Below, piece by piece: positions 53,096 to 64,000 of a stretch of 64,000 nt of DNA. Numbering within the stretch: position 1 is the stretch's first letter; each line of letters begins with the position of its first letter. A program made the position numbers and the translations under genes. The notes below the pieces were generated by a model, which was not told where the DNA came from, did not search any database, and saw only the letters and a program-made list of their open reading frames with translations. Source of the DNA: Chondrosia reniformis (taxonomy: Eukaryota > Porifera > Demospongiae > Chondrillida > Chondrillidae); NCBI GenBank assembly GCA_947172415.1, contig OX359199.1, forward strand, positions 3,994,001-4,058,000, written 5' to 3'.

Positions 53096-54441
53096 ACATC
53101 ACTTTTAGTGGTAAATACTCTGTCAACTATAGACTCAATGGCCATCCAACGAAGAGGAAGTTTGCCATCTGTGGTCTTGATGTATACATCATTCTCACGA
53201 GTGAGACCAAAGTCTGATATTTTCAAAGCTTTATTCTCCCCAACTAGAATATTTCTACAGGCTAGATCTCTATGAACCATTCCCATTTCAGACAAGAATT
53301 TCTATGGAACCAAATACAATTGATTAGATCATGTTAGGCTTGATTTTGATGATCTTAAAAATGATTTAACACTTCAAAAAGTTACTTCACAGCAAAGACA
53401 CCCAAACGTATTACAACAACATAGTGACTTTAATATCTTTCAATGAATGAATACCCAAGTATATATATATTTCAGATATCTCAAAGTGTATACATTCATG
53501 TACTTTATGTATGTACCTACATATGTATGCATATGCTACTTAGATGTATTTGTGGTCCTCACCATTCCACTGGCAATCTGATAAGCAAAAGACACCAGGT
53601 GAATTGGTCTGAGTTCTCCCAAAGCACTAAATGGCTTTTCATATGGAGAAGGAACCTGACCTTGAGGTGAAGATGGACTTGAGGTTTTTTTCTCCCTTTC
53701 CCCAAGCAAAGGGCAATCAGATGCTGGTGTCATTGGAGTCATTGGTGTCATTGGAGTCATTGGAGTCACTGATGGGTTTCCTGATCCACTGTGGTTGACA
53801 TATTCATTCCCTTTAATATCCTGTACACTCTCTGGCATATTGAAATAGGAGCTGTTGTTCTACACAATGGTAAAGAGGAAACCGATAAACTACAACAATG
53901 TAGGGAGTCCTGTTACCGCAAGTCATCTACTCACTAGTTTGCGAACTGTTCTGAGGTAAGTTAGCAAGTCACCATGAGGAACATATTCCAGAACAAGAGC
54001 AAGTGGCTCCTGGAGTGTGCAGCAACCAACCATGTTGACCACATAGGGACAGCTACCCATGGTTATCTTCTTCATGGTAGCAATCTCCTTCAGAAAGTCA
54101 CTCTTCAAAGCAGCAGAGGCTTCCTCTAAAGAATTAACAATGTGGAAATTACTCATCATTAGGAATCTGACATTTCTATTTTACTTTTTGACCTACGTAC
54201 CTCTAAGTATCTTTACTGCTACAGTGAAATTATCTATCCCGCTAAAGTATTGGTTGTTGACAGCTCCTTTAATCAAGCCTTTATAGACTTCACCAAATGC
54301 ACCTTCTCCAAGCATGCAGTCCATGATAATCTGATCAGGAGAGATCTCCCAGTTGTCCAACTGAAGTGGCTCAAATGTTCCATCTTCCCCTTCAACCACT
54401 AGCCCATCTTCCTGCTGTCCATTAAGCCAGATACCAGTATT
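53096..54441 (-). CDS. Gene D kinase exons
   Basis: Four exons hold the glycine loop, the VAVK lysine, the alpha-C segment, the hinge ([12 protein letters not shown]), a roughly 85-residue insert with four TPM repeats, the catalytic loop HRDLACRN (tyrosine-kinase type), DFG and the PLRWMA activation-segment end. Everything expected after KSDV (WSFGV to the C-lobe end) is absent. Confidence 0.9.
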
Positions 54442-57400
54442 CTAAGGAAAAGGACAGAATTTATTCTTAAAGTATACATATCCATGTTTAATTCCTGTCC
54501 ATACCTTCATAATGACAACTTTGTTCTTTTTATAATAGTACAGCACAATTAATCCTATGATAACAAACAGCAACACTACAAAAAATGCTGCAATGCCTCC
54601 AACTATTCCATAAACCCAGGTTTTAGTTTCAGTAGATTGCTCTTGCCTTTGAGGAATTAATATAGTTTCAATCAAAACTTCTCCAGTAGCATCATATTCA
54701 GAAAGAGCCCTCAACTAACACACAAAATACATACGTACAGTTAAACACCTATACAGAATAGCTTACTATAAGTACATTTTCAAAGTTGTCACTAACTGTT
54801 ATATTCATATGATCGTTCTCTGTGATAATTGCTCCTTGAGTTGATGTAGTTATCACTTCATCCATATCCTTCGCCGCAGATGTTCCCTAATAAAGAAATA
54901 TGTTTACTATTGGTAATTAGTTCATTGTACATGGTCTCCTCTGATACTCACTGCAACTTCAATTTTCTCATCAATAATGGCTATAGCTGATTCTGAGTTT
55001 AATACAAGAAAGTATTGTTTAATTTTCCCTTCTGGAAAATCTGGACCTTTCCAGGAAATATTCAAATAAAATTCCACTCTCTCAAAATCGAAGACTATTG
55101 AATTAACTGTCAAATTTCTAGGTTCACTTGGCTGAAGGGCTATGGACAATGACAATATCATACTTATTTGTGTTGACTGAAAACATTGTTTTGACACATT
55201 ACCTGGTATATGTATGGGTAATGACTGGTGATTATCAAATGCAGTTCCATTATAGCGACTTAGAAGATTATACTGCAGTAAAGTAGATTTTTAGTGAAGC
55301 AAATTGATTCAGAAATTGTACTTGCACAATGCATATATACGTAGATGATAGTCTAAAACTGTTTTTACGTACCTATGCAAATAAGTGTACTTACTTTGTA
55401 TGTTAGATATTCCTTCCTCATGGTATCTGGTGGAGGGATATCTTTGTATACAAGAGTATAGTCCCTGACAGATGGCTAAATATAAAGGTGAAATAGGATG
55501 GAAATTAAGGACGGTAAAATTATTACCACTTCCTTCTTCACTTACTTTAACTGTAACGTTAGTTACTGCTATGTTTTTAGGATAAAATAAGCGAATGGAT
55601 GCAACAGAACCGTCAGCTTCAAGAGCAAAGCTTGGTTGCAGGCTTTCAACAAGTGCCATTGATTTCCAATGACTCTTGAAGTGATTATAAACTATTACAG
55701 TTGCTTGACCAGTCACATGGTTACGTTTCACTGCATGAGTTAGGTTTAGCTGGGGAGACCTAGAGTCTGGAACTAAAAATTGAATGTATAAGAAGAGTTT
55801 TAACTGGTATTCATAATGTTACATATTTGAATGCTAATAAGGTATGTTAAAAGACACAGCCCATGGAGGCTAATATACAAAACAACTACTGAGGCACTAT
55901 TTGGTCCTTTAGTGTATTGGAGTTGTCCCTTAATTATTCAAAGGTGCTGTGAAAAAGTTTAATTATGTAGTAAGTATACTCAATCCTCCCTTATCCGTGC
56001 ACCTTGGGACCGGGCACTGTCCATAACTCAGATGTGCCCGAAACTCAGAACACACGTATAGAGTATATATAGCCTCTTTATTTGTAAAATATACAAAATG
56101 AGTAAGCTACGACTCTGAATTTCGAAATGAACTTCACACTTTGCTGCTGAACTTGTTAACTAATATTCACATTCTTCTCGGTGGTTAAAAAGATTGGTAA
56201 ACAGGTTTGCCTTCAAAACCGGCCATAAACAGGACATGTACGCAACTGCAGCCTTCCCAAATTTGTAACTTACTGGCTCACCAACCGCTTTTATGCTGCC
56301 CGGTAGAGGGACATGCCCGTATCTGGGGTGTCGGGATAAAGGAGGATTGAGTGTATTTAAGGCTTTCTCATTCCTAAGCTAAATCGATAACCTCACACAG
56401 TTGAAAAACCTTTAAGTAACCACAGAGGCCTAATAGAAGACTCAGAATAAGTACATGTATACCTGACAACTTCAGTAGCCCCTCTCCTGAAGAGTCTACT
56501 AAAGCTGCTAAAGATAACCCTTTCCTTAAAGTATTCACTATTTATGATATACGTATATAGTACTCAAAGAGCTATATAGTACTCGAAAAGGTATGCAACA
56601 ATATTTTTCATTTTTCATATACATTTAAGCCTTGATATTTGATCCATTTAATGGATCAAGTATCAAGGCTTAAATGTATATGAATGTATATGTATGGATA
56701 TGTATCATAATTATACATATCCATACAAATACCTACCTTAATTGAGATGCAAATAAAAAATGTATGTATATATAGATAAACAATCTACAAAGTTCTCATA
56801 AATAATGATCTGATGTATGTGTAAACTGACCTTCAACAGGAACATTAAACCAATTTGCAGCAGCATATTTAGTTCTTGACGATGTATCAAAATGTGGCAA
56901 AGCATATACCTTAAGAAAGACATTATGAGAGCTATGGAGGCATAACAATGGACTTAGAGAGTGATTAACTTACTCCAATTAGGTAGTTACAGACACCTTG
57001 ATCATGTATTACTGGCAAGTATTGCAGGACGTTATCGGTACCATTAACAAAGAGGTGTACTGCAGTCTGGTACAGAACAAAATTACAGTTAAATGTGAGA
57101 GTAACATCACTTGTTCCTATATAAGCCACCTTATTATGAGATTCAAAGCTTTTGATTTTCATATAGGGTCTAAGACATTTATTGAAACCACTTGGAGCAG
57201 ACACTATCTGAATTCCATAGCCAGTCACTTCTTCCTGATCTACAAATGCAACGAATGGGCATGTTAATTATTCATTTTAAGCTTACATTGTGTACATACA
57301 TTATAAAGAAATTATGTGTATAATACAGTGGAACCTTGCCTAGTAACCACCTTTAAGTTATAGAATTAGGACCAATCTTGCATTGTATTCAGAAAAGCTA

Positions 57401-59148
57401 CCCCCTTGGAATTTACTTTTACTACTGCCATTTTGGACGGATGATATGATATGAGAATGATAGAAAATTTTTAAAGCTTAGTGTTCTCATTTGTGAGGTT
57501 CCATTGTATATACAACTTCTATAAACACTAACCTGGGCTTAGGTCATCTGTCCAAACTTCAAATATTAGCTCTCCAGTTATGTTAGAAAATCTTAATTTT
57601 GCTCGAATCTCTCTTGGTGGAGTTGGTGTCCAAGTACCTATACATATACGTACAGCAGATAATGTGCATATATAACTACTGTTTACGTATATGCCAATAT
57701 AATTACTTACCATAAAAACACTGTTGCCTTGGGGGTGAAAAAAAATTAGAGATGCCATCTTTATCAACTAAGGCATAAGACAAATTGGCACCTTTTTTAC
57801 ATTGCAATTCACGTATGGACAAAATGTTGGAATTAATCCCATAAAGAGGGCTGTCTCCGGTTAAGGTCTTAGTGAAAGGTTCATGCTAAACAACAAAAGT
57901 ATAAAAAAACAAGATTACTCCATCAATTTCTGGATACCTGTTAAATAGAATGTGTACCAACTTGTGCAACATATCTTAGACTAGTTTCTTTTCCAGGAAC
58001 TTCTATTTTCCAAATAATCCCATGATTGCTGGAAATTATGGTTCCATTAGTAATTATACTCCACTTTGGTTCTAAAGCTCCTAGCCTCCAAAATGTTTTG
58101 TTATCAGAAAAATAATCCAATTCCACTGAATTGAAAGGTCTCAAACTATTCAATTTAGAAGCTGTGATGGTGACGAAGAAAGCAAGACCATTATGACTTT
58201 GGTTGCATGAATACTCCCAAGAGTATGAATATGAAGCTTACGTACAGCTCTGGTTGTAGTGGAAGGGAAAGTTATCATCTAAATCATTACATATATCTGG
58301 ACAGGTTGAATTCTTGCATTCAGGCAAACAATCAGAATTAGTGGAAAGAGCTCTTTCACATGATATCTATATATGCAGGGATAGAAAGTTCATAGCCTAC
58401 AAGAGTGGATCCTACCAAGAGTACCAGAAACAATATATAGTGATTGAATGACATACCTGACAGAGTTGTGAGCAAGAGAATGGTGCACGTGCCTGCTTAA
58501 TATAACACAGAGGTATACACACTAACACCTTCAAAGGAAAGCAAGAAGGGATGAAATAGGTTTCTGTGAATATATACAAAATAAATATCTATCTGGTGGA
58601 AAGGATTCCAATTGTTATAATACATGTTTACCTTATTGTAAGATCCACATGCGTCCTCACTGTATAAGTTAGGAAAAGGGCCAGTAGTGGACGGGTCATC
58701 CTGTGCATAAGAACAAGGGAAATACTATACCTCGCAAAATACAGAGAAAGTCTGTGACCCTTTGAGACAGATTGGAGAACCTATACGCATTTAAGTACCA
58801 ACAGTAACACATAGCACTCACTAAAAGGTTGGCAAACTTCAAGCAATAGCTGTAACACCGTTCCACGGAAATGGTCTTTTGTACAGATGGTCCATCGTTC
58901 TCTCCCGATTCTAGGGTATGTCCAGTACCAGGTGAATCATTAGAACAGTGCGTAGGAGCGTCACACTGTTTATTTGTTTCGTATCTAATAATAGCCTTGT
59001 GTAAAACGTGCGTTAGTTCTTCCGTTCGCAGACCGTCCTTATCGCAGTTAGTAAAATTGAATCTTTTAAGGTTAACACATGAAGTACTGCTTTCAGTTGA
59101 AATCCAAACTGTCGACCATAACAGCAGAGACAGGGGCAATCTGACCAT
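53096..59148 (-). CDS. Receptor tyrosine kinase gene D (best-preserved copy, kinase C-lobe missing)
   Basis: Twenty exons: 59148-58822 (signal peptide), 58700-58632, 58528-58457, 58366-58242, 58196-57962, 57885-57711, 57637-57533, 57239-56974, 56909-56831, 56504-56463, 55772-55546, 55475-55395, 55272-55203, 55139-54952 (FN3-like), 54886-54797, 54714-54505 (transmembrane), 54441-54201 ([12 protein letters not shown]), 54125-53935, 53859-53563, 53301-53096 ([18 protein letters not shown]). Total 3296 coding nt, phase kept throughout, no stops. About 1,100 residues: large N-glycosylated, Cys-rich ectodomain, one helix, juxtamembrane, kinase with a TPMTPMTP-rich insert. The last exon ends in phase 2 after KSDV; the next recognised exons are CCDC93 in phase 0. 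Activating ligand unknown. Confidence 0.85.
55977..56353. mobile_element. pogo-type MITE in gene D
   Basis: Orthologous to 32800-33166; ends TACTCAATCCTCCC and GGAGGATTGAGTG. Confidence 0.8.
56625..56690. repeat. Short inverted repeat in a gene D intron
   Basis: ATATACATTTAAGCCTTGAT is followed at once by its inverted copy ATCAAGGCTTAAATGTATAT. Copies B and C have only the single arm. Confidence 0.8.
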
Positions 59149-61049
59149 GTCTGATTTTTTTCTTCTAGATTGACAAACTGATTTTACAGTCGTGTATTTA
59201 TATTTATACGCGGTACGTATACATACGTCATGCTGTTGTCATGCTAATTATTTGAAAGCGGTAGTCTAGCCATAGACTATATAAACTACGTAGTTTATAT
59301 AGTCTATGATCTAGCCTACATCTTATCATGCTAATTGTGCTTGAAAGCGGTATAGTCTAGCCTACATCTTTCGACTTTTGAGCGCCTAAAATGCAGTTTG
59401 GTTTAGATGTTACTTTTTCGACCTGCGTGAAGGTCATGATCAGTATATTTTTTAGACGCTCAAAAGTCCCATTCGACATGTTAAGTTCGATGCAGTTATA
59501 AGAAATATATGCAGTTATAAGAAATATATGGTGTTTATAAGAAATATATGGTGTTTGATTTCTGACTGTAATGATGATGAATTGGCTCTTAATTTGTATC
59601 TTGTAAATACCATTATTGTTCGTTAATAGGGAGATGATCAATTTAAATCATTATATACACTCTTCCAGGGTGTGGGGGTCCTTCACCCCATCCCAGTATT
59701 GCAAAATGATATGGGCTGAGAGAGTGGAGAGGTTTTGCTATTTTGATTAAAGGAAATGGAATCTGAAATCTGATAGCTACGTATATTTACTCATTCTGAA
59801 CTGATGGAGTGTAGCAATGGTGAAAAGAAGTTAATTAACCAACAGAAGTTGACCTGATCATGATCTTTACACTATGTTTTGATTACTTCCAGTCCATCAA
59901 TTATAATATATACCTTAATTCAAAATTTTCCCTCTCTAATTTGATAAAAAATAATAACTAGTAGGCTTCTTCACTTTGTTAGGCTTGTTTACTCTTGATA
60001 GATGAATATTTCTTGGTTTGTATTGTTTGCTTCCTCTTAATTTGGCTGTCTAACCCCTTGGGTTGCCCCTAAAGCACCTTATCATCTATTCTATATATAT
60101 AAATATGTACAATCATAAGTATACATAAGATATAGAATAGAGTCATGTAAATGTATACAGTTTGCAAGTTACAATATACTTATATATATACGCATACGTG
60201 ATGGTTTATTGTCAGCTATAGTATATATCTGGTTGCAGAATCTATTTATGGGAATTATTTAAATTTGAAGGTGTGTATTTATTACTTAATGTCACACTGA
60301 GTGTGATGTGTATATACTGGCGGTTGTTAAATTACTGTGCTTTTGGTTTATGATCAAATGCATAGTGAAGAAATGCATGACTTTAATTTGCCGGTTGATA
60401 ATAATATTATAATAATACTAAGCTTATTATAAACATTTCTGTACTGATTGTCACTCTAATTGTTAACTATTATATTATTATTATTATGGAGAGACCAGTA
60501 CAAATCTTGAAGTTCCCATCACTGAAACTGCTATATACATCACCCTAGCTGTTGCAATGCTACTAGATATCTGCATGTTGATACAGATAGAAACAGCCTT
60601 TACCTCAACAAAAAACATTGACATGAATCTACAGTAACAATTTTATAAATTGATTCAAGTCTTCGAATTCTTCAACCTCAATAATCCTTTTCAGAGTACA
60701 TTTCCTATTTATATAATTTTAATTTTAAGTTTACTATGAGTGGGCTGAAAATTTGTAACTAGGAAATCATTACAGCAACTCATAAATAGCCAAAGTGAAC
60801 TCTTTTGAATACATTTAGTCTCTTAAACAAGTTGCCTGGCATACATATACATCTAATTCTATTTTTTGCATGTACATAAATGGATGAGGTAATTCAGTTA
60901 GTTATTATGATGTAACCTATTGAGAATTGAGAAAGAACAATTGCAAGTACACTACAATATACGTACTTATATATAGCATGGTAAGGATCAAACCTGTAGC
61001 AAATGGTATGCATGTGTTTCACATGCAGATGTATATATATAGATAACAT
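59149..61049 (-). promoter_or_regulatory. Shared 5' region of gene D
   Basis: Same organisation as upstream of A-C, with the palindrome at 59271-59308, the GAGCGCC stem at about 59378-59467 and a local triplication of TATAAGAAATATATG (59507-59555). Confidence 0.6.
59271..59308. promoter_or_regulatory. Perfect 38-nt palindrome upstream of gene D
   Basis: CATAGACTATATAAACTAC and its complement; it ends 123 nt before the start codon. Confidence 0.8.
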
Positions 61050-62330
61050 ATACCTGTAGGAAGTCCCAATATATAGAAGTCTGTCAGGATAAAGCCTTTT
61101 GGTCTAACAATGTCTCCAATAAAGCAGTCACAGCTGTTCATTTAGTAGAGCTCTTTAATTACCTTATTGACAACATTTATGTATGTGTAGACGGTTCTGT
61201 ATTTAAGCAATGTGTAGGTATCCCTATGGGTACTGACTGTGCCCCTGTAGTTGCTAATCTTTTTCTGTTTGCCTATGAGTATGAGTTTATGAAAGGACTA
61301 CTTAAGGATAACATCACCTTAGCTATTAAATTTTCCAATACTTATAGGTATATTGATGACCTTTTATGTATTAACAACAAGGATTTTGAACTGTCAATTA
61401 GTGATATTTACTCCAAAGAATTTATTCTTAAAAAGACAAATACCAGCCCTAAAAAATCCCCCTTTTTAGACTTAGATATAACCATTACTAACAATCAATT
61501 TATCACTAAAGTATATGATAAGCGAGAGGACTTTAACTTTGATATAGTAAATTTCCCCCATTTAGATAGTAATATTCCTAATACCCCAAGCCTATGGTGT
61601 CTTTATTTCACAACTAATTAGGTATTCCAGAATATGTAGTGACTTCTCCAGTTTTCAGGCTAAAAGTTTGCAGTTATGCAGTAGGCTTATTAAGCAGGGT
61701 TACAAATACTTTAAGCTAAAATCAACCTTTAAAACCTTCCTATCCCGGCAGCCTCTAGTTAGAATCAAGTATAAGCAAAAAGTAGCTAGTATACTTAAGG
61801 ATTGCCTTGTGTTACCCCATATTGTGTTACCCCACCTCCAAAGAAATGTTACTACTAGAAGATCTAAGGGTAGACTTATGTAATATGTCCTACTTGTGTC
61901 TATAGTTATGCTGAGTCTGTTTTACCTGTACAAGCAAGATTACTAATAGATTTATATTAATTCATAAAAGTTAATTGGACCTACATTCCTTTCATAAAAT
62001 TAAATTTCATCATGTGTCTTAGTTAACACCTTATTTAACTTTTGGCGCCAAAATAGTGTATATAAGGCCCCTAGATTTAGCATAGAGAGCCAAGGATTCA
62101 CAGAAGATCAAGATAAAGAAAAAGACAAAGACTCCCAGGATCACTGACGAAGGGTGGAATTCCCAGAAACGGCTGTCTGACCCAGTGGAGAAGAAGATAA
62201 AAGAAGGAAAAAGAAGGAAGAAAAGACTCCTGTATCTTCATCTAAAGCTCTCTTTAGGTTTAGTTCCCCTATAGGCTCTTTTTACAGAATAGGCATATAG
62301 CATGTAGGAAAATGGTATCCTAGATTTTTC
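61050..62330 (+). mobile_element. Penelope-like reverse transcriptase element, 5'-truncated
   Basis: Plus strand: the palm motif GIPMGTDCAPVVANLFLF at about 61211, YRYIDDLL with the catalytic Asp pair near 61350, FLDLDI, YDKREDFNFDIVNFPHLD, then a thumb-like tail (SRLIKQGYKYFKLKSTFK). The 3' part carries a hammerhead motif. Same family as 4225-5860. The target is visible as an uninterrupted sequence in the B-C spacer at about 38330. The copy looks broken in at least one place. Confidence 0.8.
62135..62187 (+). ncRNA. Hammerhead-ribozyme-like motif
   Basis: AGGATCA, core CTGACGA, stem II GGG/CCC, GAAAC, stem III ACGG/CTGT (with one G-U pair), cleavage triplet GTC, TGACCC. Differs from the 4378-4432 motif by compatible changes in core position 6 and stem III. 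Confidence 0.7.
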
Positions 62331-62344
62331 ATAAATAGTTAGAA

Positions 62345-62515
62345 ATACTAACATTTAAATACTAACATTTAGAAAACGAAGTTAGATATAGTGATGGACA
62401 TGCTCAGCGTCTGTAACAGTGGCAGGTCTGGAAAAATATTAAAACAAGACATGTACAGTTATCATATGGTATAGCTAGCCATGCACAGAACTAGCTATAG
62501 TGGAATACTGCTGAC
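62345..62515. mobile_element. Fold-back MITE half at the gene E breakpoint
   Basis: Same piece as 38335-38505. In both places it is fused to a truncated RTK transmembrane exon. Confidence 0.75.
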
Positions 62516-64000
62516 CCAGGTTTTAGTTTCAGGAGATTGCTCTTGTCTTTGAGGAATTAATATAGTTTCAATCAAAACTTCCTCAGTGGAATAGTTGTCA
62601 CTAACTGTTATATTCATATGATTGTTCTCTGTGATAATTGCTCCATGAGTTGATATAGTTATCACTTCATCCATATCCTTCGTCGCAGATGTTCCCTAAT
62701 AAAGAAATATGTATACTATTGGTAATTAGTTCACTGTACACTTTGGTCTCCTCTGATACTCACTGCAACTTCAATTTTCTCATCAATAATGGCTATAGCT
62801 GATTCTGAGTTTAATACAAGAAAGTATTGTTTAATTTTCCCTTCTGGAAAATCTGGACCTTTCCAGGAAATATTCAAATAAAATTCCACTCTCTCAAAAT
62901 CGAAGACTATTGAATTAACTGTCAAATTTCTAGGTTCACTTGGATGAAAGGCTATGGACAATGACAATAGCATACTTATTTGTGTTGACTGAAAAAATTG
63001 TTTTGACACATTACCTGGTATATGTATGGGTAATGACTGGTGATTATCAAATGCAGTTCCATTATAGCGATTTAGAAGATTATACTGCAGTAAAGTAGGT
63101 TTTTAGTGAAGTAAATTGATTCAGAAATTGTACTTGCACAATGCATATATACATAGATGATAGTCTAAAACTGTTTTTACGTACTTATGTAAATAAGTGT
63201 ACTTACTTTAAGATCCTTCCTCATGGTATCTGGTGGAGGGATATCTTTGTATACAAGAGTATAGTCCCTGACAGATGGCTAAATATAAAGGTGAAATAGG
63301 ATGGAAATTAAGGACGGTAAAATTATTACCACTTCCTTCTTCACTTACTTTAACTTTAACGTTAAATACTTCTATGTTTTTAGGATAAAAAAAGCGAATG
63401 GGTGCAACAGAACCATCAGCTTTAAGAGTAAAGGTTGGTCACAGTCCTTCAACAATTGCCATTGATTTCCAATGACTCTTGAAGTGATTATTAACTACTA
63501 CAGTTGCTTGACCAGTCACATGGTTACGTTTCACTGCATGAGTTAGGTTTAGCTGGGGAGACCTAGAGTCTGGAACTAAAAATTGAATATACAAGAAGAG
63601 ATTTAACTGGTATTCATAATGTTACATATTTGAATGCTAATAAGATATGTTAAAAGACACAGCCCATGGAGGCTAATATACAAAACAACTACTGAGGCAA
63701 ATATTTGGTCCTTTAGTGTGTTGGAGTTGTCACTTAATTATTCAAAGGTGCTGTGAAAAGTTTAATTATGTGGTAAGTACACGCAATCCTCCTTTATCCG
63801 GTTGGGACCGGGCACTGTCCATAACTCAGATGTGCCCGAAACTCAGAACACACGTATAGAGTATAGCCTCTTCATTTGTAAAATATACAAAATGAGTAAG
63901 CTACGACTCTGAATTTCGAAATGAACTTCACACTTTGCTGCTGAACTTGTTAACTAATATTCACATTCTTCTCGGTGGTTAAAAAGATTGGTAAACAGGT
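62516..64000 (-). pseudogene. RTK gene E (partial, runs off the right edge)
   Basis: Exons: 63575-63349, 63278-63207, 63084-63015, 62951-62764 (FN3-like), about 62697-62608 and a stub of the transmembrane exon (62516-62583). The first has the same in-frame TGA (CTG TGA CCA) as copy C. The transmembrane exon is cut before the helix, and no kinase follows. From 63780 the pogo-type MITE begins. The 5' part lies beyond the window. Confidence 0.8.

Noticed and set aside
58696-58821. Continuation of the first RTK exon as [19 protein letters not shown]
   Set aside because: A strong GTGAGT donor precedes it, the next exon joins in phase only if this is intron, and the tail ends in a stop soon after.
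1-64000. CRISPR arrays, bacterial operons, ribosome binding sites
   Set aside because: Spliced eukaryotic genes throughout; the only regular arrays are minisatellites without unique spacers.

Overview
The window is metazoan genomic DNA, most likely from a demosponge and plausibly Amphimedon queenslandica. The reasons are AT-rich sequence, many small phase-consistent exons, introns as short as about 45-70 nt, a tandem array of receptor tyrosine kinase (RTK) genes, and sponge-type repeats. The species name is inference; no search was run.

The backbone is five tandem copies of one RTK gene, all on the minus strand, named here from left to right: A (412-23876, running off the left edge), B (31027-36483), C (38506-43493), D (53096-59148) and E (62516-64000, running off the right edge). 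I rebuilt about 20 exons by hand from GT/AG sites and phase continuity: signal peptide, cysteine-rich exons, several unassigned extracellular exons, an FN3-like exon, a transmembrane exon, a juxtamembrane/glycine-loop exon and the kinase exons. A and D keep open frames through all exons found. B, C and E carry frameshifts, stops or truncations and look like pseudogenes. D stops after the kinase DFG/APE-side exon and runs into CCDC93-like exons, so its kinase C-lobe is missing here.

A is inflated by insertions: a LINE remnant, a Penelope-like reverse transcriptase, MITEs, a hAT derivative, fold-back elements, and a 7.9 kb block between its exons 2 and 3. That block holds a composite element bounded by 385-bp inverted repeats, with a pogo transposase (3' half inverted) and a ULP1-protease/PHD gene, followed by a LINE tail and a hAT transposase gene.

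The A-B and C-D spacers (25.5-30.7 kb and 45.2-51 kb) are copies of each other. Each holds 5' exons of a CCDC93 orthologue, a 33-bp repeat (2 copies against about 10) and a 5'-truncated Penelope-like element with a GIY-YIG endonuclease. A lone block of CCDC93 3' exons lies at 52.3-52.8 kb, upstream of the 5' exons in the direction of transcription, so the gene has been cut up and permuted by segmental duplication.

All four visible RTK 5' regions share about 1.6 kb of sequence with a perfect 38-56 nt palindrome 115-130 nt before the start codon. Both kinds of Penelope-like element carry hammerhead-ribozyme-like motifs. No tRNA, rRNA or CRISPR array was seen.
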